DNA of 64,000 bases from Betaproteobacteria bacterium (GCA_013298695.1 JAAFIS010000001.1:947681-1011680), one strand, 5' to 3'. Shown: positions 34,218 through 43,915, counted from the first letter of the stretch. The notes: generated by a model not told the origin, from the letters alone. Made by a program: numbers and translations.

Positions 34218-34445
34218 TCAATTCTCAGACTCGAGCGCGGTCAAGCCCGCGCCTACAGTATCAACTCGCGCACGTCGCATCGCATCTCTCAGTATGTCGA
34301 TACTGCCAATGTGATTTGCCAACAACAGCACAAGTTTCGCATTCATCTCGTGACTCTGTTCAGTGGTTAATTCGCGATGGGATTCGATGAGAGCCTCGTA
34401 GAACGCGTCGAAGTCCTTCATGTTAGGTTCGATGTTGAGCAACAT
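34218..34445 (-). CDS. small DUF2783/MhaB-like coupling protein
   Basis: 75 residues. The helical body (MKDFDAFYEALIESHRELTT followed by HEMNAKLVLLLANHIGSIDI) matches the DUF2783 small proteins found next to flavoprotein hydroxylases. In Pseudomonas putida a small coupling protein, MhaB, works with the flavoprotein MhaA in hydroxylating 3-hydroxyphenylacetate to homogentisate, and the gene order here fits that. The ATG at 34445 has AAGGA overlapping the upstream gene's stop. The C-terminal residues DTVGAGLTALESEN come from a dispersed repeat (34233-34256) that has replaced or extended the original end. Confidence 0.75.
   Translation of the reverse strand: MLLNIEPNMKDFDAFYEALIESHRELTTEQSHEMNAKLVLLLANHIGSIDILRDAMRRARVDTVGAGLTALESEN
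34233..34256. repeat. half copy of the GTAGGCG repeat inside the DUF2783 gene
   Basis: GAGCGCGGTCAAGCCCGCGC followed by CTAC, the inverse of the first half of the 19509 element. It is read in frame as VGAGLTAL near the C terminus of the small protein. Confidence 0.8.
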
Positions 34446-34458
34446 GATTGCGTTTTCC

Positions 34459-36042
34459 TTAGTGACCCTGCGCGCGCAGGATCGCTTTGTTGATTTTTTT
34501 CACATCATAGGCGCGCCAACGCGCAGCGACGTGATGATCGGGACGGAAAAGGTACGTGGTGCCTGGTTTGGCGTTGTATCGGGCGATCCATTCGGGCGAC
34601 GCTCGGTAAGATGCGTAGATGTCGCCGTTGGCATGTCTGCATTCGATCATTTGCGTTGCAGTGAGCGTTGTTGTTGCAAAATCGCTCGGTAATTCACTGA
34701 CAAACCAAGTGTTGACATCGCCGCGACCGATGGGGGCGTCCAGCGCTGGTGCGCCCGGTTTAACGCCACCTTCAAACGCATCCTCATCCATTGTGTTGAG
34801 CGACGAATCAAGATACGCGGACGGCAACGACAAGCGCCCCGAATTCACAATCCGTCGCGCGAAGGGATGATCTTTGGCGAGCGAGAGCGCGGCGTCGCGG
34901 AAGAGGCGACTCACTTCGCTCTTCGGCGTAATGAAATCGGTGGAGCGCGTTGAATTCATAATGTTTTCATCGGCCGCGAATTCGCGCTCTTCGCAATACG
35001 AATCGATGAGCGTGTCGCCGGCCGCGCCACGAAGCACGGCATCGAGTTTCCAGCCGAGATTGTTTGCATCTTGAATGCCTGAGTTCGCACCGCGCGCACC
35101 GAACGGCGACACACCGTGCGCACTGTCGCCCGCAAAGAGCAATCGTCCGAATCGAAAGGTTCGCATGCGCGAACACGCGAAGGTATACACGCTGACCCAT
35201 TCGAGCGAGAACTCTGTATCTTGTCCGAGCAAAGCTTTTACGCGCGGAATCACGCGTTCTGGTTTTTTCTCTTCTTCGGGATCGACATCCCAACCCAGTT
35301 GAAAATCAATCCGCCAAACGTCGTCAGGTTGCTTGTGGAGTAATACTGACTGATTCGGATGGAACGGCGGATCAAACCAAAACCACCGCTCCGTCGGAAA
35401 CGGCGCACTCATTTTGACATCCGCAATCAAGAAACGATCTTTGAAGGTTTGCCCTTTGCTTTCTTCGCCGATGAGTTTGCGAATCGGGGATCGCGAGCCG
35501 TCGCACGCGACGCAGTAATCCGCGATGATGTGGTATTCGCCGTCGGGTGTTTCGATAGTGAGCGTGACACCGCTCGCGCCATTCTCAATGTTCGCGACGC
35601 GATTTTTCCAACGAAGTTCGATGTTCGGCAATTCGCGCGCTCGCTCGTTCAGAAATCCTTCAACGTAATACTGTTGCAAATTGATGAAGGCAGGTCGCTT
35701 GTGCGCGGGCTCCGGAAGCAAATTGAATTGATAGAGCAATTCGTTGCGATGAAACACTTTGCCTAAATTCCATGACACGCCTTTTTCAACCGCGCGATCG
35801 CCGATGCCGAGCGTGTCGAAAATTTCGAGCGTGCGTTTCGCAAAACAGATGGCGCGAGAGCCCGTAGAGAGACGGAAATCATCATCGAGAACGAGTACGC
35901 GTTGCCCGCGTTGCGCGAGATCAATCGCGAGCGCGAGCCCGACTGGGCCGGCGCCGACGATGACGGCGGCGTGGTGAACAGGCGTCTGCGCATCTTGATC
36001 GCCACTGCGTCGATAGCCGAATTCTTGAGTCTGGTAATTCAT
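34459..36042 (-). CDS. FAD-dependent aromatic hydroxylase, MhaA-like
   Basis: 527 residues from the ATG at 36042; a GTG two codons upstream is equally possible. Group A flavin hydroxylase features: AVIVGAGPVGLALAIDLAQR at the N terminus, a DG motif in CVACDGSRSPIRKLIGE and FAGDSAHGVSPFGARGANSG. Close in type to MhpA-class enzymes. Position next to a DUF2783/MhaB-like gene and hmgA-fahA suggests 3-hydroxyphenylacetate 6-hydroxylase producing homogentisate. This is inference from context; tyrosine-derived 4-hydroxyphenylpyruvate dioxygenase is not in the window. Confidence 0.85.
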   Translation of the reverse strand: MNYQTQEFGYRRSGDQDAQTPVHHAAVIVGAGPVGLALAIDLAQRGQRVLVLDDDFRLSTGSRAICFAKRTLEIFDTLGIGDRAVEKGVSWNLGKVFHRNELLYQFNLLPEPAHKRPAFINLQQYYVEGFLNERARELPNIELRWKNRVANIENGASGVTLTIETPDGEYHIIADYCVACDGSRSPIRKLIGEESKGQTFKDRFLIADVKMSAPFPTERWFWFDPPFHPNQSVLLHKQPDDVWRIDFQLGWDVDPEEEKKPERVIPRVKALLGQDTEFSLEWVSVYTFACSRMRTFRFGRLLFAGDSAHGVSPFGARGANSGIQDANNLGWKLDAVLRGAAGDTLIDSYCEEREFAADENIMNSTRSTDFITPKSEVSRLFRDAALSLAKDHPFARRIVNSGRLSLPSAYLDSSLNTMDEDAFEGGVKPGAPALDAPIGRGDVNTWFVSELPSDFATTTLTATQMIECRHANGDIYASYRASPEWIARYNAKPGTTYLFRPDHHVAARWRAYDVKKINKAILRAQGH

Positions 36043-36186
36043 AGGCACAAAATTCCCGCCCGTTCAAAGGGAGCGGCGAAAAGCTTGTCGCGTACCGCTC
36101 CGGGGTGGAGGATGGTGTTCGTCGGTGCTTCAGCAACGGAGAACCATCCCCCTCCTAGCCTCCCCCTAAAAGGAAGAGAAAACAAA

Positions 36187-37143
36187 TCAACCCTCCAACG
36201 CCTTCCACATCTCAACATCGCGCTCCGCTGTCCAAATACGCGGATCTTTGTGGCCAGTCGCTAGATCGTAAGCACGTGTCACATCAAACGGCATGCAATG
36301 ATCGAAGATCACCCAATTGCCGTATTTCGGTTTCATCGCGTCGTACGTGCGCTTATAAACAGCTTTCAAATCCTCGCCTTGGAGCGCACCCGCTTTTACA
36401 TTTGTATAGAGATCGCTAACAAAATCGCGCGTGCCTCGCAGCCCCGCAGCAACTTGCTCAGGCGTTTGCAATGCAGCGCCGCGACCTGGAACGAGTTTCT
36501 CCGGCTTCAACGCCGCAATTGCATCCAGTGTCGCAGGCCAATCTTCGTAGTACGCATCACCCGCGTACGGCGTCGCATCGAATTCAACAAGGTCACCCGA
36601 GAACATGATTTTTTGCGATGGCAACCACGCCACCGTGTCGCCCTTTGTGTGACCGCGTCCGAGTTGCATGAGCTTCACTTCGAGCTTTCCAAGCCACACC
36701 GTCATTTCGCCTTGAAACGTAATCGTCGGCCACGTCATTCCAGGCGGCACCGATTCCACCGCTTGGAAGAGGCGCGGGAAGCGACCGATTTCGCTTGCTT
36801 TGTCTTGCTCACCGCGCTCAACAATCAAGTCGTAGGTGTCGCGTGAGGCGATGATGTGATCGGCCTGGTACGCGCTCGCGCCGAGCACGCGCACGGCGTG
36901 ATAGTGCGACATCACGACATATTTGATCGGCTTATCCGTGACTTCCCGAATCCGACGAATCACATCTTGCGCCATGATTGGCGTGGCTTGCGTGTCGATC
37001 ACCATCACCGCGTTGTCGCCGATAATGATGCCAGTGTTCGGGTCGCCCTCTGCGGTGTAGGCGTAGGCGTTTTCCGAGAGCTTGTCGAAGCTCACCTGCT
37101 TCACTTCGAGGTCAGCTTGAGAGGCGAATTTTTTCGTGGACAT
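36187..37143 (-). CDS. MBL-fold protein with incomplete metal site
   Basis: 318 residues with the metallo-beta-lactamase fold. The HxHxDH signature reads H80-Y-H82-A-V84-R85, so the two zinc-2 ligands Asp and His are replaced. His165 (GRGHTKGD) and Asp184 (FSGDLVEF) are kept, while the usual final His of VxGHG is Arg221 (LVPGRGA). It therefore could hold at most one metal in the standard way. No signal peptide. Located between the hydroxylase gene and the divergent IclR regulator, so it belongs to the homogentisate cluster; a hydrolase or thioesterase role is possible but unproven. Confidence 0.85.
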   Translation of the reverse strand: MSTKKFASQADLEVKQVSFDKLSENAYAYTAEGDPNTGIIIGDNAVMVIDTQATPIMAQDVIRRIREVTDKPIKYVVMSHYHAVRVLGASAYQADHIIASRDTYDLIVERGEQDKASEIGRFPRLFQAVESVPPGMTWPTITFQGEMTVWLGKLEVKLMQLGRGHTKGDTVAWLPSQKIMFSGDLVEFDATPYAGDAYYEDWPATLDAIAALKPEKLVPGRGAALQTPEQVAAGLRGTRDFVSDLYTNVKAGALQGEDLKAVYKRTYDAMKPKYGNWVIFDHCMPFDVTRAYDLATGHKDPRIWTAERDVEMWKALEG

Positions 37144-37288
37144 GGTACATATTTCAAACGAACACTGGGACGCGCGAGACGTGATTTGAGCTGATTGATC
37201 AGATCATCATCAGGCGCGACGACATCTTGTAATGTACTTATAAATTTAGTAAAAGTAAATCAGTTTAGCAATAACAAATTCAAGGCAT
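37144..37288. promoter_or_regulatory. divergent control region of the homogentisate cluster
   Basis: 145 bp between the divergent MBL-fold and IclR genes. It is AT-rich near the regulator start and holds TACTT (37235-37239) and AAGTA (37253-37257) in inverted order, and a CTGATTGATCAGATCATCAT stretch at 37191-37210. These are candidate operator sites for the IclR protein; no site is proven. Confidence 0.45.
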
Positions 37289-38062
37289 ATGGCAAAAGAG
37301 CAGCGTGGAATTCAATCAATCGATGTCGGGGGGCGCTTGTTGCAAGCGCTCGCGACATCGAACGCGCCGATGATGCTGAAAGAACTTGCGCTCGCGGCGG
37401 ACATGCCCGCGGCGAAGGCACACGCGTATTTGGTCAGTTTTTGTAAGTTGGGACTGATGGAGCAAGCTGCAGAAAGCGGTCGCTATGATCTCGGCGCACT
37501 CGCGTTGCAGCTTGGGCTTGCAAGCTTAAATCGGCTTGATGCCGTGAAGATTGCCACCCGTGAGATGACCGAGCTTGCCGAGCGAACGGGGCAATCAGTC
37601 GCCATCGCCGTTTGGGGCAATTACGGCCCGACCATCGTGCGATTCGAACAATCGGTGCGTCCCGTTCATATCAACATGCGCACTGGCACCGTGATGTCCA
37701 TCACCTCAACCGCGACCGGCCACGTGTTTGCCGCACATTTGCCGAAATCGCAAATTGATGCAGCGTTGGTTGCGACCTTTAGCGACGTCAAGCAGCGCGC
37801 GGCAGCAAAAAAAACACTTACCGATCTTGAGCCGTTGCTAGTGAAAGTGAGGCAGCGCGGGTTAGCTCGCGCCGAAAGTAATCCGGTGCCGGGTATCAAC
37901 GCATTTTCCGCACCGATCTTTGATCATACTGGCGCTGTAGCTGTAGCTATCACTTTGTTGGGCAGTAGCGCTGAATTTGATGCGAGTTGGTCAAGCCACT
38001 TAGCATCAATCTGCGCCGATGCCGCAGGGCGTGTGTCGAAAAGGCTCGGATTCGTAACCTGA
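37289..38062 (+). CDS. IclR-family transcriptional regulator
   Basis: 257 residues. Helix-turn-helix in MMLKELALAADMPAAKAHAY, followed by the effector domain with RTGQSVAIAVWGNYGPTIVR and GINAFSAPIFDHTGAVAVAI. IclR proteins, HmgR among them, often control aromatic and homogentisate genes and respond to a pathway intermediate. It is divergent from the homogentisate cluster and the best candidate for its regulator, with homogentisate as possible ligand; this is inferred from position. Confidence 0.9.
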   Translation: MAKEQRGIQSIDVGGRLLQALATSNAPMMLKELALAADMPAAKAHAYLVSFCKLGLMEQAAESGRYDLGALALQLGLASLNRLDAVKIATREMTELAERTGQSVAIAVWGNYGPTIVRFEQSVRPVHINMRTGTVMSITSTATGHVFAAHLPKSQIDAALVATFSDVKQRAAAKKTLTDLEPLLVKVRQRGLARAESNPVPGINAFSAPIFDHTGAVAVAITLLGSSAEFDASWSSHLASICADAAGRVSKRLGFVT

Positions 38063-38115
38063 TCCGCAGGTTGGCCCCGTCGCGGACGGTGCCGGCGTTT
38101 TCACGATGGTGCGGG

Positions 38116-39048
38116 TTAAAAATTGTGTCGTAAACCGAACTCCATGCCGTGGCGTGCAGCGGCTGCGCTGACGCGGTCACGAACGATGGTTGCATAGATC
38201 AGCGATCGTTTGCTGAGCGGATAGTCGTAGCCTAAGCTCGCGAGTCGGCGGTCTACGCTTTGTGGTGATCGGTCGTTTTCGGCAAGCCGCGCCACGCGAA
38301 CTTCTCCCACAGGCGCGGCGATCACTGCTCCTACCAACCAATGAGACCGCCGCTCTCCATTGCGGCGGCCGGAATGCCATTGCACCATGGGCCGAACGTT
38401 TGGGAGTCGGTAATTGGCTCCGATAGAAGTCACTCGATTGCCTGCGCTCAGTTCAGCGTGGGCGAGCGACGCGTCGAATTCGCCAGTGACAAACCGCAGT
38501 CGTACGGACGTCGCGCTGTCGTCAGTTTTGTCGTTAGCTTCGTCGAGCTGGTAAGCCGCGAACACTGAAAAGCCGCCGATCTTCGGCGTTTCGTAAAAAA
38601 CTCCATTGCTGAATCGCGACAGCGCTGGTTGACTCAACATTAAACCCGACGGCCCAAACGTTCCGATGCTGTCGGTGTTGTTAGGGTCGTAATTCACGCT
38701 TACGCGTTGATTCGGAGTCAGGCTACGGCCGAGCCGAAAAAGCCCAAACGTTTCATGCGACAGGCCTAACCAACTTTCTCTCGCAAACAGTCCGCCCGAG
38801 AGCGCACCGGTGTCGGAACGAAAGCCGCTCTCGAGCTGAAACTCTGTTCTCCAGCCAGCGGCAAGATCGGAGCGGCCCAGCAGCCCCCAGCGGCTTGTAG
38901 ACGCTTGCGTAAGCTCTAGTGCCGAATCGCGGAATTTCGTGATGTTGACATCGAGTCGTCCGTAGAGTGTGACTTCTTGGGAAAGCGCCTGGTAAGGCAG
39001 CCCGACGGCGATAGCCAAAAGCGCGAAGCGACCGATATTTGATTTCAT
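38116..39048 (-). CDS. outer-membrane porin (Gram-negative general porin type)
   Basis: 310 residues from the ATG at 39048 with a signal peptide (MKSNIGRFALLAIAVGLPYQ, cleaved after ALSQ or nearby). The mature start EVTLYGRLDVNITKF and the RESWLGLSHETFGLFRLGRS segment are the signatures of Burkholderiales trimeric porins. The C terminus ends in Phe (LRHNF), as needed for barrel assembly. Slightly shorter than the usual 350-400 residues. It probably lets small solutes, perhaps aromatic acids from the neighbouring pathways, into the periplasm. Confidence 0.92.
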   Translation of the reverse strand: MKSNIGRFALLAIAVGLPYQALSQEVTLYGRLDVNITKFRDSALELTQASTSRWGLLGRSDLAAGWRTEFQLESGFRSDTGALSGGLFARESWLGLSHETFGLFRLGRSLTPNQRVSVNYDPNNTDSIGTFGPSGLMLSQPALSRFSNGVFYETPKIGGFSVFAAYQLDEANDKTDDSATSVRLRFVTGEFDASLAHAELSAGNRVTSIGANYRLPNVRPMVQWHSGRRNGERRSHWLVGAVIAAPVGEVRVARLAENDRSPQSVDRRLASLGYDYPLSKRSLIYATIVRDRVSAAAARHGMEFGLRHNF

Positions 39049-39189
39049 TGCATCTGTCGCCAACTTGGACGCGCTTTAAGAGCGAATGCGCGCATTGTGC
39101 CCGAGCTGACGGCACAGGGATCACTGCTTTCGCCTGAGCGCCGGTAAACACTACACTTCGCAATCCTCTTGATTGAACCTTCCACCTGC

Positions 39190-39945
39190 ATGTTCGACAG
39201 TCTTCGCGAAGACATCGCGGCCATAAAAGCAAAAGATCCCGCAGCGCGTTCGGCGCTTGATGTCATTTTTTCTTACCCAGGTTTTCATGCGGTTCGTTTT
39301 CATCGAATAGCGAACGCACTGTGGCGTTCGAATTTTCGGAGCCTCGGGCGATGGGTCTCGCACTGTTCGCGTTTCTTCACGGGAATCGAAATTCATCCCG
39401 GTGCGTTTGTTGGGCGTCGCGTTTTTATCGATCACGGGATGGGCATCGTGATTGGTGAGACGGCGGAAGTGCACGACGATTGCACGATTTACCAAGGTGT
39501 AACGCTCGGCGGGACGTCTTTGGACAAAGGCGCGAAGCGCCATCCAACTCTTGAGCGCGGCGTGATTGTCTCTGCCGGGGCGAAAGTGCTCGGCTCGTTC
39601 ACCGTGGGCGAGGGCGCGCGTGTCGGTTCGAACTCGGTCGTGCTCAAGGCGGTGCCAGCAGGCGCGACGGCCGTAGGAATTCCGGCGAGAATCATTACAG
39701 CGGAAGTCAAGGAAAAGCGCGAAGCCACCGCTCAAAAGATGGGATTCTCGGCGTACGGTATTTCCGCGGATCTTGACGACCCCTTGGTGCAGGCGATTCA
39801 CAAATTGCTGGATCATTCCGCTGAGCTTGATCAGCGCCTAAATCGGATATGCACAGCCCTCGAGAAACAAGGTGTGGATTGCAGCGAGTTGCGCGGCGTC
39901 AATGTGGATACCAAGGCGATCGACAGGCTGTTGGATGCCGACTGA
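39190..39945 (+). CDS. cysE: serine O-acetyltransferase
   Basis: 251 residues from the ATG at 39190 ([20 protein letters not shown]), which matches the family N terminus; the frame also opens at 39169. The left-handed beta-helix region follows: [40 protein letters not shown], then [20 protein letters not shown] with the catalytic His/Asp region. It makes O-acetylserine for cysteine synthesis. The C-terminal 60 residues are longer than in E. coli CysE, as is usual in betaproteobacteria. No Shine-Dalgarno sequence is obvious. Confidence 0.93.
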   Translation: MFDSLREDIAAIKAKDPAARSALDVIFSYPGFHAVRFHRIANALWRSNFRSLGRWVSHCSRFFTGIEIHPGAFVGRRVFIDHGMGIVIGETAEVHDDCTIYQGVTLGGTSLDKGAKRHPTLERGVIVSAGAKVLGSFTVGEGARVGSNSVVLKAVPAGATAVGIPARIITAEVKEKREATAQKMGFSAYGISADLDDPLVQAIHKLLDHSAELDQRLNRICTALEKQGVDCSELRGVNVDTKAIDRLLDAD

Positions 39946-40216
39946 CTAGCCGTGTGAACGCCCAATATGGGCGGGCCATGATCTAGATCAACTTATCTAT
40001 CGATAACTGCGATAAATTGAGGCGTAGCCCAATTGCGACGGGCCTTGCGGTATAGGTTCGTTGAACGAGATCGCGAGAGCTGGCGCAACGGGATTATCGG
40101 TATATATCGTTTTTGGCATTAACAAGTGCAATTGCTCCATCGTAAGTTCTTGCGCTGATATCTAGAATTAGTGCATTGCAACAATCATTGCAGCAATCCG
40201 CTGTGCCACCTCTTTC
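39946..40216. promoter_or_regulatory. intergenic region with FNR-like site and palindrome
   Basis: 271 bp between cysE and the ferredoxin-NADP reductase gene. The palindrome CGCCCAATATGGGCG lies at 39959-39973. ATGATCTAGATCAA at 39978-39991 matches the FNR/Anr consensus TTGAT-N4-ATCAA at all but one position. It could give oxygen control to the downstream gene, but its distance from that gene (about 225 bp) is large. Confidence 0.35.
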
Positions 40217-41308
40217 ATGGACATGACCGTTAACCCTGCCATCCCTCACGCAATCGCTCAAGCGGGGCACGCCACCGAAACCGATGCACTGATCATTGGC
40301 GCGGGTCCGGTCGGCCTTTTCCAAGTGTTTGAGCTGGGCTTGCTTGAAATCAAAGCGCACGTGATCGACGCGCTTTCGCAACCAGGCGGGCAACCGATTG
40401 AGCTTTATCCCGACAAGCCGATTTACGATATCCCCGCGATTCCGGTGTGCACCGGTAAAGAGCTCACCGACGGCCTATTGAAACAGTGCGAGCCATTCAA
40501 ACCTACGTTTCATTTAGGGCAAGAGGTTTCGTTTGTCGCCAAACGAGACGACGGTCGTTTTGACGTTACGACATCAGCGGGCACGCATTTCATCACCAAA
40601 ACTATTTTCATTGCGGGCGGCGTTGGCGCATTCACGCCGCGCAAACCGAAGGTGGATGGCATTACTGCATTTGAAGACAACGGCCAAGTGGCTTATCGCG
40701 TGCGTGATCCACAAAAATACGCCGGAAAAGATGTGGTGGTACTCGGCGGCGGTGATTCGGCGCTCGACTGGGCTCTAAATCTGCAACCGATTGCCAACAG
40801 CGTAACCTTAATTCATCGTCGCGATGATTTCCGCGCAGCGCCAGCTAGTGTCTCCAAAATGAAGGCGCTCGCCGAGAATCACGAGATGATGCATCTCACT
40901 GGGCAGCTTACTGGCTTCGAGGCTGTTGATGGCGTGCTCAAAGAAATTAAGGTGACCTCGCTTGATGGCGTAACTCGCCGCCTGCCGCTTGATTATTTGC
41001 TCGCGTTTTTTGGTTTATCGCCGCGCTTGGGCCCGATCGCTGAATGGGGGCTCGACATCGAAAAGCGCCAGGTGAAAGTTGACACCGAGAAGTTCGAAAC
41101 CAGTATTCCTGGAATCTTCGCCGTTGGCGACATCAACACCTATCCCGGAAAAAAGAAACTCATTTTGTCGGGGTTTCATGAGGCCGCGCTCGCGGCGTTC
41201 GGAGCAGCGAAATACATTTTCCCGGACAAGAATGTGAGATTGCAGTACACGACTACTTCGACAAAACTCCATGAAGTTTTAGGTGTTGAATCACCGGTGT
41301 TTGACTAG
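40217..41308 (+). CDS. ferredoxin-NADP reductase, thioredoxin-reductase-like
   Basis: 363 residues of the TrxR-like ferredoxin-NADP reductase type. FAD motif [18 protein letters not shown] near residue 24, NADPH motif [17 protein letters not shown] near 173-189, [20 protein letters not shown] between them, and the second FAD motif [20 protein letters not shown]. The CxxC of thioredoxin reductases is absent, as expected. It passes electrons between NADPH and ferredoxin. The ATG at 40217 and an ATG two codons later are both possible starts. It is convergent with recQ. Confidence 0.92.
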   Translation: MDMTVNPAIPHAIAQAGHATETDALIIGAGPVGLFQVFELGLLEIKAHVIDALSQPGGQPIELYPDKPIYDIPAIPVCTGKELTDGLLKQCEPFKPTFHLGQEVSFVAKRDDGRFDVTTSAGTHFITKTIFIAGGVGAFTPRKPKVDGITAFEDNGQVAYRVRDPQKYAGKDVVVLGGGDSALDWALNLQPIANSVTLIHRRDDFRAAPASVSKMKALAENHEMMHLTGQLTGFEAVDGVLKEIKVTSLDGVTRRLPLDYLLAFFGLSPRLGPIAEWGLDIEKRQVKVDTEKFETSIPGIFAVGDINTYPGKKKLILSGFHEAALAAFGAAKYIFPDKNVRLQYTTTSTKLHEVLGVESPVFD

Positions 41309-41337
41309 CAGTTGTCTAGAGATTCGCGAGCGTTGGG

Positions 41338-41355
41338 GTAGCGCAGGAGCGCTAC
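41338..41355. repeat. GTAGCGC-AGGA-GCGCTAC hairpin at the recQ stop
   Basis: A perfect 7-bp hairpin between the convergent ferredoxin reductase and recQ genes. Its right arm contains the complement of the recQ TAG stop (41352-41354). No T run follows on either strand. Confidence 0.6.
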
Positions 41356-43241
41356 ACGAGATCTTTAACTAGCCCGAGGATGTCGTCGCCATATCGAGCG
41401 AGCTTAGCTTGGCCAACGCCTGAGACTTGTAGCAACGCCTCTGAATCTGTTGGCGCAGCGACAGCAATCGCGCGGAGCGTAGCATCTGAGAACACCACGA
41501 ACGCGGGCACGTTGGTCGCATGCGCTTGCTCGATTCGCCACGTCTTCAGAGCTGCCAGTCGCCGAGAAGCTGCAGCGTCGAGCAATGATTCACTCTCCTT
41601 CGCTCGTGACTTTTTAATCAGCGCCGACCTGGTGCGCAGGTTCGCGCCGCGCCGATCCGCCTTCGAGATAACGCGCCGCATGATAAGCGAGCGTTCTCCG
41701 CGTAGGATCGGGCGTGCAACTTCGGTGAGCTTGATCGCACCGTATGCGTTCGGGTCCGACACCGCCGCGCCCAGCGCGATGAGCTGGCGAACGATCGCCC
41801 GCCACGTGGTTTCATCGATCTCCGCGCCGATGCCGTGTACCGGCAACGCATCGTGACCGCGCGCAACGACTTTCTCGTTTTTACTTCCACGCAATACGTC
41901 GATCAGGTGTGCAGCGCCGAAATATTGGCCGGTGCGAACAGCAGCAGACAAAAGCATCTGCGCGGGTTTAGTGGCATCCCATGTCTCCGGTGGATCGTTG
42001 CAGTTATCACAGTTCATACAGGCGTAATCAGCTGCTTGTGCCTCGCCAAAGTAATCAAGCAAGACCGCACGACGGCACGACGTAGTTTCTGCGAGCGCGA
42101 GCAATCGATCAAGCCGAGAGCGCTGTAACCGCTTAAATGTATCTCCAGCCTCGGATTCGTCGATGAAGCGCAGCTGCTTCACAACGTCGCCGAGTGCGTA
42201 CATCATCCATGCGTGAGCAGGCTCACCGTCGCGGCCCGCTCGGCCGGTTTCCTGGTAATAGCCTTCGATACTCTTCGGTAGATCCAGATGCGCCACAAAT
42301 CGGACGTCAGGTTTGTCGATGCCCATCCCAAATGCGATGGTCGCCACCATGATGATCGCGTCTTCTCGCAGAAAACGCGATTGATGATCGCTGCGAGTTG
42401 TGGCGTCAAGCCCGGCATGATACGGCAGCGCGTTGTAGCCTTTTGATCGCAACCAGCTCGCTGTATCGTCGACCTTGCTGCGTGAAATGCAGTAAATTAT
42501 GCCGGATTCTTGACTGTGCATTTCCAGAAAATCAGTGAGTTGCGAGCGCTCATCGGCACGATCAACAACGGCATAGTGAATATTCGGACGATCAAAACTA
42601 GAAACGAATTGCGCGGCATCTTCAAGCTGCAATTTGCTTCGAATTTCAGCCCGGGTGGCTTCATCTGCCGTTGCCGTGAGGGCGATGCGCGGCACTCGTG
42701 GATAGCGTGTGTGTAGCAGCGTCAACTCAAGGTAATCGGATCGAAAATCATGCCCCCATTGCGAAACGCAATGCGCTTCGTCAATCGCGAACAGTGCGAC
42801 CGCATTTCGTTCGTAGAGTCGATCAAGGACTGACAAAAAATACGCCGTATTTAATCGCTCCGGTGCGACGTAGAGTAATTTGATTTCGTTGGCTTGTAGT
42901 GCAAGCTCGACCTCTCGCGCGCGGCTCTGCGTTTGCGACGAGTTTAAAAAACTTGCGGCAATACCGAGTTCGTTTAACGCATCGACTTGATCTTGCATGA
43001 GTGCGATCAAGGGCGAAACCACGATCGCAACGCCGTCGCGCAGAAGCGCTGGGAGCTGATAGCACAGCGATTTGCCGCCGCCAGTTGGCATCAGTACGAG
43101 CGCGTCTTCACCTCTGACGATGGTGTCGACAATTTCCCGTTGCGCACCACGAAAACTATCAAATCCAAAAATCTTTTTTAGTGTGTCTAACGCGCGATCA
43201 TGTGTGGCGTTGTCTGAGGTCAAAACAGTGCTTGGGCTCAT
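41352..43241 (-). CDS. recQ: ATP-dependent DNA helicase RecQ
   Basis: 629 residues. Superfamily 2 helicase motifs: Walker A PTGGGKSLCYQLPALL, DEAHC with SQWGHDFR, TATAD, and GRAGRDGEP. The RecQ zinc site is in YACMNCDNC, and an HRDC-like domain closes the protein (LKTWRIEQAHATNVPAFVVF). It unwinds DNA 3' to 5' during repair and recombination. Its start overlaps the stop of the upstream MarR gene by four bases, so the two form an operon. Confidence 0.95.
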   Translation of the reverse strand: MSPSTVLTSDNATHDRALDTLKKIFGFDSFRGAQREIVDTIVRGEDALVLMPTGGGKSLCYQLPALLRDGVAIVVSPLIALMQDQVDALNELGIAASFLNSSQTQSRAREVELALQANEIKLLYVAPERLNTAYFLSVLDRLYERNAVALFAIDEAHCVSQWGHDFRSDYLELTLLHTRYPRVPRIALTATADEATRAEIRSKLQLEDAAQFVSSFDRPNIHYAVVDRADERSQLTDFLEMHSQESGIIYCISRSKVDDTASWLRSKGYNALPYHAGLDATTRSDHQSRFLREDAIIMVATIAFGMGIDKPDVRFVAHLDLPKSIEGYYQETGRAGRDGEPAHAWMMYALGDVVKQLRFIDESEAGDTFKRLQRSRLDRLLALAETTSCRRAVLLDYFGEAQAADYACMNCDNCNDPPETWDATKPAQMLLSAAVRTGQYFGAAHLIDVLRGSKNEKVVARGHDALPVHGIGAEIDETTWRAIVRQLIALGAAVSDPNAYGAIKLTEVARPILRGERSLIMRRVISKADRRGANLRTRSALIKKSRAKESESLLDAAASRRLAALKTWRIEQAHATNVPAFVVFSDATLRAIAVAAPTDSEALLQVSGVGQAKLARYGDDILGLVKDLV

Positions 43242-43768
43242 TTTCTTTCGCGACCTGAAGTGTGGCCCGTTGCGTTTTCGGTTGCAACGACTGCGAGTTG
43301 TTCCAGCAGCGGTTTGAGCTGCGCACCGTTCGCCCCCATTTTCTCGACCAGAGCGTCGTCATGTGCACAAACCGCAGCGGTTACCTCCGCGAGCACTCTC
43401 GCTCCGTGCGGCGTGAGCGCAATGCCCCAGCGCCTTGCATCAACTGGATCCTCAGCTCTTACCGCAAATTTGCGTAATTCAAGCCAGTCGACCAACCGCA
43501 TTGCACCCGACCGATTGATTCCCATAGCTTCGCTAAGTTTGGTTTGCGCGAGGCCTGGATTTCGATCAATGAGCACCAGCGCAGCAAATCGCTGCGGACT
43601 AATTTGCCATTGCGCGGTTGCGCGGTCAAAGTCAACATAAAGCGCGTTCTGTGCGCGGCGCAATGCATAGCCTGTGAGCTCGTCTAACACACCGTAATCG
43701 AGCCCTTCGATCCGCGTTATCGGTGGGGTTTGATTTTCAGTGTTTGCGGGAACGCGATGTCGAGGCAT
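43238..43768 (-). CDS. MarR-family transcriptional regulator
   Basis: 176 residues with a winged helix-turn-helix: ISPQRFAALVLIDRNPGLAQ leading into TKLSEAMGINRSGAMRLVDW and RRWGIALTPHGARVL. The target is unknown. Translational coupling to recQ (ATGA overlap) is unusual for a helicase gene and may simply reflect compact gene packing. The start at 43768 is the first ATG of the frame. Confidence 0.88.
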   Translation of the reverse strand: MPRHRVPANTENQTPPITRIEGLDYGVLDELTGYALRRAQNALYVDFDRATAQWQISPQRFAALVLIDRNPGLAQTKLSEAMGINRSGAMRLVDWLELRKFAVRAEDPVDARRWGIALTPHGARVLAEVTAAVCAHDDALVEKMGANGAQLKPLLEQLAVVATENATGHTSGRERK

Positions 43769-43915
43769 GCAATAGCTTGATTGAGGGTTTCGTAACGATT
43801 ATCTCGTGCTGGCACTTACTGCACGATTCGGTAAAGCGCATTGTTCCTTAGAACGTTTTCTTGTCTAATCGGATGCACGTCCACGCTCACACTTACAAAA
43901 AAAGGGAGTTACTCA

